Origin: Panicum virgatum
Lineage: Eukaryota > Streptophyta > Magnoliopsida > Poales > Poaceae
NCBI RefSeq assembly: GCF_016808335.1
Contig: NC_053149.1
Location: 22,438,451-22,502,450, forward strand
DNA: 64,000 nt
Direction: 5' to 3'
In this document: in pieces, positions 23,873-35,174 of the stretch
How positions within the stretch are numbered: position 1 is the first letter of the stretch
Layout of the letters: each line of letters begins with the position of its first letter
Position numbers and translations under genes: made by a program
Notes under the pieces: model-generated
The model's input: only the letters and a program-made list of their open reading frames with translations
The model's database searches: none
Told to the model about the DNA's origin: nothing

Positions 23873-24697
23873 ATGGCCGATCCAACGAGTGCAAGAGCCA
23901 CGATTTCAGCTGCGGAGATCGAGGAGAGGGTCTGGACACCCGACACCCCCATGCCAAAGACGCCTAGTCCCATCTTGGCAACCGGTGCGACACCCCTCCT
24001 TGTCAACGCAAAGCGATGTGAAGCGAAGGCTCCTCCAAAGAAATTCAATACCCAAGCACGGATGAGCGTCGGAGGGAAGGGCCTTCTATGGTGCAATGAG
24101 AAGCTAACTCAAGCCAAAAGGGTGGTCGTCGTCATCAGCAGCGATGAAGACGAGGGCGAGAAGCGACAAGACAAAAAGCCACCCGCACCTAGGCGTTCCT
24201 TGCGCCTTCTTGGAGTTAAAAGGAAGAACTACATCGAGTACACCCTGGAGCCGAAGGATTATGCGGGAGATAGTGATTGGGAGAGCGTCATGAGCCCCGA
24301 TTCATGGGGCGCCACCGGTCGTGACTATGATGATGATTGGCCGGGGTGGCCCGAAGATGAGAGAAGGGAGGAAGACGACCCCTCCGGAAGAGACAGCGGC
24401 AAGAAGAAGAAGAAGGATGACGACAAACCCGAAGACGACAGCCCCAACCGTAGCGGGCATCACTCCGGGTGTTGTTTCAAGTGCCGCAATAAAATTGCAG
24501 ATCTCCAAGCCACCATTGATAGGTGCCATGATCAATTCCTGGCAATGGATCGAAGGATGGATGACATCGAGAGCTTGATCGAGATAAACTACAACTTCCT
24601 TGTCCGTAACATAAGGAAGTTATTCGGGATGGTTGGAGATCTACAAAAGCAAGGAGGAGGAGAGCGCCCTAGATGCAATTGCCCTAGGTGCCGTTGA
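23873..24697 (+). CDS. Element B extra ORF after pol, unknown function
   Basis: 274 residues, intact, same strand as pol, starting in good context (GACAATGGCC). N-terminal 90 residues are Pro/Thr/Ala-rich, the middle (100-195) alternates basic and acidic runs (SSDEDEGEKR, GKKKKKDDDKPEDD), and the last 75 hold a Cys cluster CCFKCRNK, a long amphipathic helix likely to form a coiled coil (IDRCHDQFLAMDRRMDDIE) and a terminal CNCPRC. No signal peptide or transmembrane segment is visible, unlike the env-like ORFs of Arabidopsis Athila. The A family has an ORF in the same place (45717-46451), also ending in a coiled coil with an ERMDRL motif resembling RRMDDI. Extra ORFs are known in plant gypsy elements; I do not recognise this one. 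Confidence 0.85.
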   Translation: MADPTSARATISAAEIEERVWTPDTPMPKTPSPILATGATPLLVNAKRCEAKAPPKKFNTQARMSVGGKGLLWCNEKLTQAKRVVVVISSDEDEGEKRQDKKPPAPRRSLRLLGVKRKNYIEYTLEPKDYAGDSDWESVMSPDSWGATGRDYDDDWPGWPEDERREEDDPSGRDSGKKKKKDDDKPEDDSPNRSGHHSGCCFKCRNKIADLQATIDRCHDQFLAMDRRMDDIESLIEINYNFLVRNIRKLFGMVGDLQKQGGGERPRCNCPRCR

Positions 24698-26453
24698 GAT
24701 CACCGACGAGCATCACACCCGTTCTTTTATATCATTGCGACGAGGACGCCGCATAATCTAAGCATGGGGGGAGAGGTGTGACGGCTCGTAGATTGATTTG
24801 GTTAGTCTTTGTTTAGTCAAAAGTTTGTCGTGTGCGTGTTTTTAATTTCGCATGTGTGAGAGTCATAGTTTAGCGTTGTGTGCTTTATTTTTCGCATGTG
24901 TGAGAGTGAGTCTTAAATTAGTGTTGAGTCATGAAAATAAAATAAAAAGAGTCTTTATTTTTGTTGGGTCGTGCAATTCTATTTATGCATTCAGTTTTAC
25001 TTTATTTTCTTTAAAGCAATTGATCACGAGCATTGTCATGAAAATTAAATCTTATTTGTGGAGCTTAGTAAATTATTTGTCCATGTTAATACCCACACTT
25101 GAGCTTTGATCTAGCGCTTGGTTTTGACTACGCTTGCGAGTAAGGCATGATTTGGAGGACTTCAATTTCATAAAAATAATAAAACCCCTACAAACATAAG
25201 GTTGATCAAGTTCTTTACAAGTTGAGAGTAAAAATCCTATCATCCAAAAGCTATATTTGTTCCACCATAAGCATTGGATGTGCATTGAGTTGAGTTATGA
25301 TTTCTTTCCTTTGGGAGTTTTAATTTCGAGCAATGATCATGTCCTTAATTTTCATCTCTGAATTGCTAGCCTCGTCAATATTCGGTAATGAGAATTCCTC
25401 ATTGGAATAATTCATGAGATCTACTGGATTCCAAAACCCGAACCTGAGATTATCTTGTTTACTATCCTTTTCCTTGACCACAACCCAATTATGAGGATAC
25501 GTTCTGTTCCTGCACATCATTTGTATAAAACATAACTTTGGGATGAAGAGAGGAAGGTGTACTGGAAAAATGGACCGAATCCGACCTGGGAAAGCCCCAG
25601 GCCGGCCGGCCTAAACCCCTTGAGCCGGCCGGCCTAGGCCCCTCTGGCCTCGGCTCGGGCCCCAAAAATTCAGGGAGACACTTTGGATAATTGCCTATCT
25701 ATGTTTTATAGAAAGTGTCCTATGAAGAGGTTCGGAAGAGAGAGAGAAAATTTGGGAGAAAGAAAGAAAAGAAAAAGAAAAAAATGTGTATGAGAAGAAA
25801 AGAATGAATGAAGGGATTCTATGGTTAGAGAAGTGCAAAGAGATATCATCTTGTTGTTTGAATAATATCCTCAATTCCAACCATGTGCAATCCGACAACA
25901 AGGACGATGCTTGTGCCTTGAAGTCAATTTTTTGTATGCTTTTGCACATGTCCACCATTCTAAATCTTCTTACCCTTGAACCCTTTACATTATGAAGAAA
26001 CTCTCATGATCATTGGCTCGGAAGGTAAGCAATCATTAGAAGGTTTTCTTAATTTGACAATATATGTATATACTTTGCTAGCCTCACCTATAGCCCCACT
26101 ATATACTTGAGAGACTTTTGGGAGATGAGAGTTTGCAAACAATAATAGGATAGCCACTTATATCGAGAGACATGAAAGGACTTGTGCAAGAATTTTTGGT
26201 CTAACCTTTGTTGCAGGGTATTTTGCTTCTAAAAACTAAAAGAAAAAACCTCCAAGGATGGCAAGAAAAGCAAGTGTTTTTGAACGCCCATGATATGATT
26301 ATCCTTGCTGCTCCTCTGACCTTTGTTTGAAGAAATATTGTTAAACTTGTTTGCATAAGTAAATTTTGCAGTTTGAGAACTCTCGAGCAACCCATGGAAG
26401 GATTTGATGATTTGATTTGCTCGAGGATGAGCAAAAGCTAAGCATGGGAGGAA
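24698..26453 (+). other. 3' noncoding region and polypurine tract of element B
   Basis: No gene recognised in 1.75 kb. It contains a paired GGCCGGCC palindrome at 25599-25640 and ends with a hairpin TTTGCTC-GAGGAT-GAGCAAA (26416-26435) followed by the polypurine stretch GCATGGGAGGAA directly before the 3' LTR at 26454. Confidence 0.7.
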
Positions 26454-27644
26454 TGTTGGTGCTCCTTAAGTACCCATTTTAATATACAATTAGGAGAGGT
26501 TTTGGAAAATTCTTCGGGATGATTCATGTACTAACCCGCCACTTGGCACCCGAACTTGACCTTTTTCGATTTTGTCCTGGATTTTGGAGCATGTTGTGTT
26601 TTGACAGGAAATTGGACATTTTCGGATATGTTTTGACGCATGGTTATAACTGGGCCAAGATGAGGAATAAAGAGAAGAACCTGCATGTGAAAGATGGAGC
26701 CGAGTGGGGCCAGAAAGAGCCCAGGCCGGCTGGCCTGGAGCCCTTGGGCCGGCCGACCCAGCCCATTTCCAGGCCCAATCAGCCTCAGCTTTCTTGGGCA
26801 CGAAGTATGCGTCAACCCTAATCTGTGTTTTACCAAAGCCACCGACCAATTCCGCCTATAAATACCCCGAAGCCGCCATCAAAGAGGAGGATCGCAGAGA
26901 GGGCATCGCGGAGAATTAGAACTAGAGATCCATTCGAGTTAGACACAAGAGAAAGGTGACACCGGAGGCCTCATCGTCCCTCGGCGCCGCTGCAAGTTGG
27001 AGGACAGCAAGGGATCCATCCCTTGCCGGAGATTTCGTCACCATGATCGACTACGCTTCGCTTAGCTTCATGGGGTAAAGTTCTCGTTTGTTCATGGGGT
27101 TGTAAGGAGATCTTGAGTTGTAATTGCCGAATCCTTTATGAGATTGATCTATCACGATTCTTGTTGATGATGCTTAATAGATCGCGACTTGGCTTTGGCT
27201 ATGCTTTGCTCTTGCATGGTTTACTTAGATTACATCAACTATCGTGTTCTTGTTGATTCGTTACCGATTATCCTCGTGTAGTGACAGTATGCGGGAGTTA
27301 AAGATTTTGATCTTGGAACACACCTTTGGTAGATTAGATCTGTTCTTCGTTGCTCGGCGATTACATCTCTAGTGATCCTATACCCTATGGACAAATGCTC
27401 TCCATATCTTGTGCACACACCTAACATTACTCACTAGTCTATATTAGATTAGATTGGTTAGATTAGATCTATTTCACACTCAAACACCCAATATAGATCT
27501 TTTACCAACGCCATTAGTGCTTAGTTAAGCATAGTAATACACTTGTTCCGTGGATTGATAAACCTTGGGGGAATACTCTAAGAGAAAAGCTACACGATCC
27601 GTGCGCTTGCGGTACGTAAATTGGCGCTTTAAGAAGCGTCAACA
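26454..27644 (+). repeat. 3' LTR of element B
   Basis: 1191 bases, same length as the 5' LTR, about 96% identical by eye; ends GCGTCAACA followed by the TCGGC duplication. Confidence 0.93.
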
Positions 27645-27649
27645 TCGGC
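27645..27649. repeat. Target-site duplication TCGGC (right) of element B
   Basis: Perfect repeat of 17430-17434. Confidence 0.95.
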
Positions 27650-27933
27650 GCAACAAGATATGTCCTGAAGAGCCGCCGTTCCAACCACGCCTCACCATCT
27701 TTGGAGTGAGACCGCCGGCCAGAGCAGAAGACTATCAAGACAAGTCTGAGATGAGGGTACTTTCCAATGAGCTTACAAAAGCTCATATGGCCAATGTTAG
27801 ATTGGACACATCTCAGCAGAGGCTAAGAGAGGAGGTCAGAGAGTTGCAAGGGGACCTCGATCTTTACCTCGAATTTCTTGATGAGAGGATGGATCGCCTA
27901 GCAAAGGCACTAGGGATCCAAGACTTTGAGTAG

Positions 27934-29286
27934 GGATCTTAGATAAGACCCCTCTCGTTATCATAGGTTTAGTTGGGCGCTAGTCATAATCGAGTCGTTT
28001 AGGTTTAGGTCAGTTTAGTCGCGCCCCAGTCTTTATTTCATTCAGATTTGTGATCTTTGACTCCCCGGTGTTAATGCCGGTAGAGCCCCATTATCTTTTA
28101 TATTTGGTTTATTTTGTCTATGATCGAAGAGCTGGTCGAAAACAAGTGTGGGGGGAGATCCCATGACGCTACACGTCCACGATCACATTTACACGTCACG
28201 CGCACCTCCCGCTCCGACTCATGAGTTTGCACTATCTCACTTGTTTCCTCCCTTTAGCGTTTCTAAACATGAGCATATATTTTCAAATCTTGAACCTATT
28301 TATGAAATGTGCTAAATAAGAGCTCTTGATAGATGCCTTTGCATAAATGTTTTTCATGCTCCGCTTAAGTTTGTGAACCATATTTTATAGGACCCATAAT
28401 ACTTAGTTGTTGACTAACGTGATATGACTGGTTTAAAGTTGTTTGTCTCTTTCATGTTGACCAGTCTGGGATTTTATTTATAAAAACAAAAACTAAGTTC
28501 TTGGTCTTATCTCTTTATCCACCATGCCACCAGAGCCATATAAAAATTCCATGCTATGTCTCTTGGCTACATGATTGAGCTTTATCAAATTTTGTGACCC
28601 ATCATGGTTCTGCTCTTTTTATGCACTTGATTTTAGGTTTTATGTTCAGATGAATCATGTGCTCCTTAAATACTGTCTGACGATGTTTATTCGAAAAAAA
28701 GAGAGAGAAAGAGAGATGAAAAGATGGCATGCCAAAGAAGCATGACCCAAAAAAAAGAGAGAGAAAAGATGGCATGCCAAAGAAGCATGACCCAGCAATA
28801 AAATCAGACATGAAAACGAGCATGTATTTATCTGTGCACTAACCTGACCAGTCGTAAACATGATTATGCACCTGTGGATCCAATTTTTGATCTTGCAACA
28901 GATTTGGGCCAAGCAGACGACATTCTACCTCATCCACCGAGACTCCACATATACCATCAAAACCAGTGAGGTGAAATAGGGATGAGTGCTGGGAAGAAGT
29001 TATGAGCGACTCTGAGAGACCCATGGAGGAGAGTAAGACCATGAACAATTTTATAAAAATATTTTTCAAAATTTCCCAAGTCTGGCAACATGACAGGATG
29101 ACACTTGAAGCCGAGATCATTCCATTCTTCAACAACTCAAGATATCATGATAGACACATTCAAGTTCACAAGCAAGAGCAAGGTATGAAATAACTTTTGT
29201 GTAGGATATTCTGTCAAGAAGCTACCAGCTTACCTCAATCCTGACCTTTACTCAGGACGAGCAAAGGGCCAAGTGTGGGGGGATCT
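27934..29286 (+). other. 3' noncoding region and polypurine tract of A1
   Basis: No gene. Tandem partial copies of GATGGCATGCCAAAGAAGC at about 28724 and 28769, a GA-rich tract, the pre-LTR hairpin at 29247-29266 and the polypurine tract AAGTGTGGGGGGATCT before the LTR. Closely matches 46452-47947 of A2 but lacks the 133-bp MITE present there. Confidence 0.75.
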
Positions 29287-29802
29287 TGTTGACGGTCACT
29301 AACGACCAATTTTGACCGTCAACTGCTGCACAAAAAGGGGTTAAAATGTGGAATAAATGCTAGGATAAATTTGTTTACTAATGAATTCCATAGGTAATGT
29401 TCTAGAATATGTGCAGATGATTTCCAGCTGATGTTGTAGTATAATGGTGTGGTTTAATCCAGGACATAACGCTCCAGCAAATCAGGATGCGACACGTGTC
29501 AGAATGTGGAATAGACGGCCCACCAGAGCAAGAAACCAACAGTACAATAGCCCATACCCGTGCCAATGACAAGTGGGCCCAGGAAGGAACACGTGGACCA
29601 AAGGGGAAGGTCGGTGGGGCCACTGCCAGGCCGGCCGACCTACTGGTCGGCCGACCAGGCCCATGGGCCCCACCGCCTCAACTTTGCCACATGGCGCCTC
29701 CCTGTTGCTTGCTTAAGTCGGTTCTGCAGAGATGAGCTTCGAACTCAGGGTGGCTCCCTCCTATAAATACAAGGGGAGGGGTAGACAAATGAACACACAT
29801 AT
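29287..29802 (+). repeat. Truncated 3' LTR of A1
   Basis: Matches the first 516 bases of the full A LTR (36089-37364), including the paired palindrome at 29628-29658 and the TATA box, then stops at CACACATAT and joins D1. The breakpoint is identical at 48463. Confidence 0.9.
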
Positions 29803-32502
29803 TGGTGCTGACCGGTCCGGGGTACTGCCCCTGACCAGATTGGTGCTGACCCAATCGGTCGTGAACCGGCTGCTTCAACCTGTCAAACACAGGTCCTCTG
29901 GAGCTTCCCTCCCCATGGAAGTCTGGTGGACACGGCTTCGGATAACATTGCATCCAAAACCCCCCATTCTCCCATGCGGGAAACCGAGAATCCGATGCCG
30001 GTGGAGCCCATGGCATTGCAGCGTACATCGGCTGCATCTGCTGAGGAGGGAACAAGGTAACCACATCACCCCTGCACTTGCTTGATTCTCCCCTAGGAGA
30101 TGAAGGGGCGCATTTACGCAGAGGTGACCTTGGTCTCTTTTTTAGGGGCCGATCGTTTCGAGCGGCCTTTGAGTACTTGTTCAACAGTTGACCAAAGGTA
30201 GGCTTCTGGTTTAAAAGCTTGCCCTGCACCTTTGGCTGATTATTCTTCCATGTACCCACTTCCAGACGCTTTGGCTTGAATGTCCGGGGCTGACCACTAG
30301 GGCAGTTTAACCGGTCATCAAGACCGGTCTGACCGGTCGGAGGAACCAGTCTAACCGGCCTCGGCTGAACAGCAGACCGGTCGCCTGAAGAAGAATCCTC
30401 TTGCCCTCCGAGCGTGCGAGGCTTTAGTATGATTCTCAGATTCTTCTTCCCAACTCCTGAATCACCTCCCTGGCCGGAATCTTGTTATCAACAGTCAACG
30501 GTCTGTCATCATCAATGATCACATTCTTGCCCTTTGCCCCTTCGGCTTGATCCGTCCGAATCAGCACCTTTGCATTGTTAAGATCAATGGTATGAACCGA
30601 GAACAGAGCTTTATCTATCTTCATCTCCGGAAAGGCCAATCGTCCTTCATTTATGGCTGATTGCACCTGTCGACGAAATAAATTACCATCATTAGTCGCA
30701 TCAGACGAAGAATTATGAAATTTGCAATAAGCACCGCTTTAGCTCCTCAAGCGGCGGTATAACATGAGTAATCTTTAAATGCCCGAGTCGTAATAGCTCA
30801 TCAAATATACGATTGCACTTGGACACATCAAAAGTAAACTTCATCTCCTCTTGCCGATTCTTTTGAGTCGGCTTGAGAGATGTACAAGTAGATGGTTTGG
30901 CCAAGGCGGGCCAAACGAACTCAGCAGCATATGCCTCTTTATCCTCATCGTCCGATGAATCGGAATCATATTCAACAACATGAGTGTTTGAACGATGGGA
31001 CTTGTAGGTATCTTTCTCTTTTTGAAATCTTGTTTCTTGACTCAAAGCCTTAGCTTGAAGTTGATTTATAGAATAAAAACTCAAACCATCAAGCTTCTCT
31101 CTATAGCTAGAACGTAAACCCGCAAGAGCCAAATCAACCAAATCTTTTTCAGAAAGTGACAAATTAAAGCACCGGTTCTTAATATCTTTAAACTTCTTAA
31201 AATACTCCTGGATAGACTCGTCTGTACCCTGTCTAACATATGTTAAATCTGTCAACTTAGTTTCGTTATCTCCATTATAATAGAGATCAACTTCTGTTTT
31301 AATTAGTCGCAAGAACGATTCGAGTTAGGAGCTAATGACGAAAACCAAGAGAAAGCCATTCCAGTCAAAGATAATGAAAACATGCGAACGCGCAAATACT
31401 TGCTAGAACCGACTTCTCCAAGTTGAGCGATATATTGGCCAATATGCTCCCAAGTAGATCGGTTATCATCACCGCTAAACTTGATAAAATCGGGAACACG
31501 CCAACCAATGGGGTAAAGAATCAAATCAAAAGCATCAACGTACAGCCTACGATATAGCCGACTCCTACTCGCAACAAAGCCAAATTTTTCTTTAAACATA
31601 TCGGCCAGATCCTCTTTCATCCTAGCAAGATCGGCTTCATAGTTACCCGTAGACACTTGACCAAAACGATGTGTCATAGGATCAGTAGTGGACATCGTTT
31701 GTGCGGCATACTGTAGATTAGCCCTAAGCCAATCGTCCCAAACATCCTTGGGCAACGGTGGAGGAAAAGGGGGTTCACCGTATGACTTCGTTGTATACGG
31801 CGGCACAAAATCTGCCAACTCTCGCTCCAGGCTATAATCAGCCGAAGCAGGAGAAGGAGTGATATGTAGCTGTGACGCAGAACCGAGCACCATGGCACCG
31901 GTCTAACCAGTCTGGGTGACCGGTCCACCCGTCGGGGCACCAGTCTGACCGGTCGGGGCGACCGATCTAACCGGTTCAGCCCTGGACGGCCGAACTAAGC
32001 CCGGCGGGGGCGTCAGTCCCGTGAAGTAATTCGGCGGCATACCATACTAATAATTATCCGACAGTGTGGATGAAAGACTAGGATTAGTGGAAAAATTGGA
32101 ATTATCATTAACAGTTTTCTTCCCCTTGTTTTGCATACTCAAGTCGATAAGTATATCTTGTGTAAACTTTTGTGATTGCTCAAATCGACTCAAAAAGGCA
32201 TCAGCAAACTGCTTAATAGAATCGAAGGTGAAACTTACCTCGCTTGGAGTGGAAGCAGATGGAACAGCAGCCGTAGCCGTAGTAGATGGGTTCGGTGGCA
32301 GTGTGAATGTAGGCATCTTGAAGTCCTTCTTGAACACGCCCTGCTGAGTCTTCCCGAAGCATGCAATCAATCTATTCTTGGCATCTTCTTGGTCCTTCTA
32401 GAACGTAGCCTCGAATTGCTTGCGCGTCTCCTCAGGTATGTCTTCGTACTTAATGTCGATGGGAGTAGCATCTACCTTGGGATCAACCTTCTCACCGGCC
32501 AT
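29803..32502 (-). pseudogene. D1 gag, broken
   Basis: Starts at ATG 32502 (MAGEKVDPKVD...), followed by a Pro/Thr-rich region, then a retrotransposon gag domain recognisable from STWEHIGQYIAQLGEV, MAFSWFSSLAPN and the ESIQEYFKKFKDIKNRCF region (31900-31100), an acidic SDSSDDED patch and a CKFHNSSSH zinc-ligand-like segment. The frame is broken by CAG to TAG near 32400, other stops and frameshifts. ACCGGT-encoded TGQTG/RPVRPV stretches separate the domains. Confidence 0.75.
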
Positions 32503-32525
32503 TGCGCCCGATGAACTCAAATCTT

Positions 32526-32543
32526 TCCCCAGCGGAGTCGCCA
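32526..32543 (-). promoter_or_regulatory. Primer-binding site of D1
   Basis: Minus strand TGGCGACTCCGCTGGGGA, 7 bases after the LTR, a motif common in grass Tat elements and different from the Athila site used by A, B and C. Confidence 0.7.
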
Positions 32544-32550
32544 AAAAGTA

Positions 32551-33074
32551 TGTTGGTGCAAGATTAGCCAACACACAAGTGCTAGAATGCCCAGGATCGC
32601 AATGATCGCAACCGGACGAAGTCCCCTGGCGACCGGTCAGATTGGTCGCGCCAACCGATCAGACCGGTTGGGCGCAGAGAGCTTCGCGAAGACCTAGAAC
32701 CTCAAGCTCGGGAGGGACCCCGTCAGAGCTCGAAGATCTAGGGTTGTCTTGAGGTCGGCAGGCCACTCAAGACGCCCATGAACACCGTCGAGATGAGCAA
32801 AGAACAGCACGAGGTTGGAAGAGCTAAAGTTTGGAGAAAAATAGGAAAATTATAATTTTATTGATTCGATTGGGTAGAAAGGCCTAGCCGAATAAAAACT
32901 CTTACCCTGATTTATAGGCCGGGGAAGATGTACCCCTTCCAAATCGGGTTACAAACGGACTCTACAAATCAAATCTATCTTGATTCGGATTACACAGGAC
33001 CAGACCGGTCTGACCGGTCGGCCCGACCGGTTAGACCGGTCGGCCTTCGGCATTGCCAATTTTGGCTGCCAACA
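32551..33074 (-). repeat. 5' LTR of D1
   Basis: 524 bases from TGTTGGCAGCC (33074) to TGCACCAACA (32551). ACCGGT repeats occur near both ends (about 32630-32675 and 33003-33045). Confidence 0.85.
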
Positions 33075-34145
33075 CTCCTTCAGCCCGTATGCTTGTTTTT
33101 TCTCATAATTATGGTAACTAAGAAATTTCTAGCCGCAGTTCAGCATGGTTGTGATTGGTTTGCTGACCCTTTACCGACGGATATTATCAGGAAATACTAT
33201 GCTGAACCATGGCTAGAAATACTTAACACCCTTTACCTACGCATGCTCTGCTTTGGTGAGTTTTTGCCTCTCAACCTCTCGTGCATATGTGGATTGAAAT
33301 GTTGGATTTTAGTCTGGTTGTTAATGATTGGTATGTTGGATTGCCCGTCGTGCTCTATGGGCACCCTCCGCGGGACACTCCACTCCGCCGTCGTCTGCTT
33401 CTCCTCCGGGTTAGGCGGCACTCCTCCTCGATCCCTGATAGCCAGAGCGCGCGAGGCCCCTGCCCGGCAGCCCACGCAGCTCCAACGGCGCAAGCGCGTC
33501 CCCAGCGGCCTGTGCGAGAATGCATCCCGCCCCAGCGTGACGAACCTCGTAGCCTCGACCATGCCTGGCACGGTAGGTGCTGATGCGCCGTGGCGTCACG
33601 TGCGAGCCCTGTACCCGGCTCCGGCGAGGCAGAATCCCGCATCTAGCCCGAATCCGGCATGGCTCCACGAGCAAATGGCAGCTCCACCACTGCGCCGGAC
33701 CTCTACTCCATCGTGGGCCTCTGCTCTGCTCGGGAAGGAACGACGGTCGGCGAAGGTCAAGGCCGCCGTGGCCAGGCGGGCGAGCCCCGACCGGCGTGCA
33801 GGAGCTCCGCCCCCCAGACGCAGCCCCGGCCCGTCACGCGTGTCGGTGAGAGATAGGGGAAGGAGAAAGAAGATGACGAGTGGGTCCGCTCATCAGGGAG
33901 ACACAAGAAAGGCATTCAAACCTAATGGAAACTAAAAAAAAGTTGACTGAAAACTGAAACTAAATAATGGATAAAAGATATATAACTTAACTGAAAACTG
34001 AAAAAAAAACATTGAAGAAAACTAATAAATCATTTAACTAAAACTAAAAGAAAATAACAAAAACAAGACTGAAAACTAAAATAAAAAAAGACTGAAAGAT
34101 ATATGCGCCAATACAAGAAACGATTGAGAAATGGAGTCTAATCAT
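33075..34145. other. Flank 3' of the MEG-like gene, unrecognised
   Basis: 33075-33300 can be read as KKFLAAVQHGCDWF... followed by a GTGAGT donor-like site, and 33350-33860 is a GC-rich stretch open in several frames: this has the look of captured gene fragments, but I recognise neither. 33930-34100 is A-rich with repeated ACTGAAAACTAAAA motifs. Long ORFs here run through the D LTR and are not believable genes. About 30 differences in 840 bases separate it from the copy at 51742-52588. Confidence 0.4.
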
Positions 34146-34151
34146 TTTATT
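34146..34151 (-). terminator. Polyadenylation signal AATAAA of MEG-like gene 1
   Basis: AATAAA on the minus strand, about 65 bases past the stop codon. Confidence 0.5.
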
Positions 34152-34213
34152 CCCATTGTTCTTTTGCAGCTCGCTCTTCACATAGTAATTGCATTATTTG
34201 GACATTTAATAAT

Positions 34214-34741
34214 TCATTTCTCATGACAATTTGCTTTACATTCACTTTGTGTAGTATAGCAATTACCCCCTAGGCAGCACCAGCAAAAATCATGATTGAA
34301 TAGTTTGCAGAGATCGTCAGCATGGTAGCACGTCGGATTTTTTGGTATAACATCCTTCTCGGTACTCATTTCATCCATCACTGTTCCACCTATTTTTCAA
34401 GCATGTAATGTGAATATGATAAATTACATACACAAAGCACAGAAACATCTCTATAATAAGCATAAAATCAATGTTATGGAAGTCGATAATTATAGAGGGC
34501 CCTCGTTTAGTTGATCTTAATTACAACTGAGAGATCAAACATAGAGGGCTTCAGCAATTTGTATATTTAATTGTGCAGGAAAAATATCAGCTACTCTAAA
34601 GATACTAATTAGTTTTGAGGAAATAATGGAGGAAAAACATTTTGATTTATTTCACTTACGTGTCACATGAATGGAAAAGCACCCAAGGACCAGCAGTGAA
34701 AGCAGTACTAGTGTGCCATTCTGCATTTTGTGTCCCTCCAT
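34214..34741 (-). CDS. MEG/ESF1-like small secreted cysteine-rich peptide, copy 1
   Basis: Two exons on the minus strand: 34660-34741 and 34214-34389, with a 270-base phase-1 intron (GTAAGTG donor, AATAG acceptor). The 85-residue product starts with a signal peptide (hydrophobic core TLVLLSLLVLGCFSIHV, residues 10-26), has an acidic propeptide-like stretch, and a C-terminal domain with eight cysteines: C-x6-C-x7-C-x-C-C-x4-C-x6-C-x3-C. The core CWCCLGGNCYTTQSEC closely resembles the CYCC-GG-Y-T-EC core of maize MEG1-type peptides, and the two-exon layout with the signal peptide alone on exon 1 suits that family. MEG1 acts in endosperm transfer cells on nutrient allocation and ESF1 in early embryo patterning; a role here is inferred from family only. 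A defensin-like peptide is the alternative. Copy 2 (52887-53414) is identical. Confidence 0.8.
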
Positions 34742-34858
34742 GCTGTAAGGAACAAGACACTTATATGTTTTAGGGAGATGTGTTCTGCTGGAATGAGATG
34801 TATCGACCCATACATTGCTCATATATATAGGGAAAAAGGACTCCTCTTTGGATGCATG
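34742..34858 (-). promoter_or_regulatory. Promoter region of MEG-like gene 1
   Basis: TATATATA on the minus strand at 34821-34829, about 80 bases upstream of the ATG, which suits a leader of about 50 bases. CATGCA (RY-type motif, common in seed-expressed promoters) lies at 34853-34858. Upstream, 34859-35174 is AT-rich with no other feature seen. Confidence 0.5.
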
Positions 34859-35174
34859 GTAATTAGGAAAAATTGATCACCGCCAACAAGCCTAGTGATG
34901 GATAAATTAAAAATATATTGATATGTAAAGACAGCCTTTAGGCCATATATTAATCCATAAATTTTTAGAACCAATGTTAGCTAATCTTTATTGGCTTAAT
35001 TAGTTTCCTATTCTCTTATCCCAGCCCTTATAAATGCCAGCCAAATTGACTGGTTCTAACTTAGGTATCTCTTGTAAATTTAGAAATTATCTTAATCGAT
35101 GGCGTATGATGGCCAAACAGTGTTAGGATACAATCAATTGATCACTCACTATTGGATCCTCACATGGAATTTGC

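Larger units (their letters stand above)
17435..27644 (+). mobile_element. Element B: complete Athila-lineage LTR retrotransposon
   Basis: 10,210 bases with two LTRs of 1191 bases each, primer-binding site, gag-protease, pol in the order RT-RNase H-integrase, an extra ORF, a long 3' noncoding region and a polypurine tract, flanked by a perfect TCGGC duplication. The integrase motif [17 protein letters not shown] marks the Athila lineage. The LTRs differ at roughly 45 positions by eye (about 3.8%); at 1.3e-8 substitutions per site per year, a rate widely used for grass LTRs, this gives about 1.5 million years. gag and the gag-pol join carry lesions, so it is not currently autonomous. Confidence 0.93.
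16984..27933 (+). pseudogene. A1 extra ORF after pol, interrupted by element B
   Basis: The ORF begins at ATG 16984 (MADKEIIPYIAPKSRR...), carries a TGA at 17284-17286, and is split at 17434 by element B; its C-terminal part resumes at 27645 and ends at TAG 27933. The intact counterpart is in A2 at 45717-46451. The region 17165-17192 codes for part of the protein and also holds a GTCGGCCGAC palindrome pair. Confidence 0.85.
14750..29802 (+). mobile_element. Element A1: 3' portion of an Athila-type A element, split by element B
   Basis: 14750-17434 plus 27645-29802 matches element A2 from 43467 to 48463: end of RT, RNase H, integrase, extra ORF, 3' noncoding region and the first 516 bases of the 3' LTR. 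The 5' part of A1 is missing, replaced by the inverted B fragment. Element B (17435-27644) sits inside it with a 5-bp target duplication. The 3' LTR is cut at exactly the same base as in A2 and joined to element D1. Confidence 0.85.
29803..33074 (-). mobile_element. Element D1: Tat-type 5' LTR plus gag, truncated
   Basis: Read on the minus strand: LTR 33074-32551, primer-binding site, gag from 32502, ending abruptly at 29803 where it meets the A1 LTR. It matches element E gag (64000 to about 61815) and lacks protease, RT and integrase. D2 at 48464-51741 is its tandem copy. Confidence 0.85.

Noticed and set aside
28700..28800. CRISPR-like or satellite array (repeated GATGGCATGCCAAAGAAGC)
   Set aside because: Only two copies per element, within the 3' noncoding region of A; no regular spacers.
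29790..29815. Independent insertions of D1 and D2 into A LTRs
   Set aside because: The breakpoint is identical to the base at 29802 and 48463 and has no target duplication, so it was copied, not formed twice.
32928..33935. 335-codon ORF on the plus strand
   Set aside because: It starts inside the D1 LTR on the opposite strand and runs into GC-rich DNA; the tandem copy does not keep it whole, and no domain is recognised.
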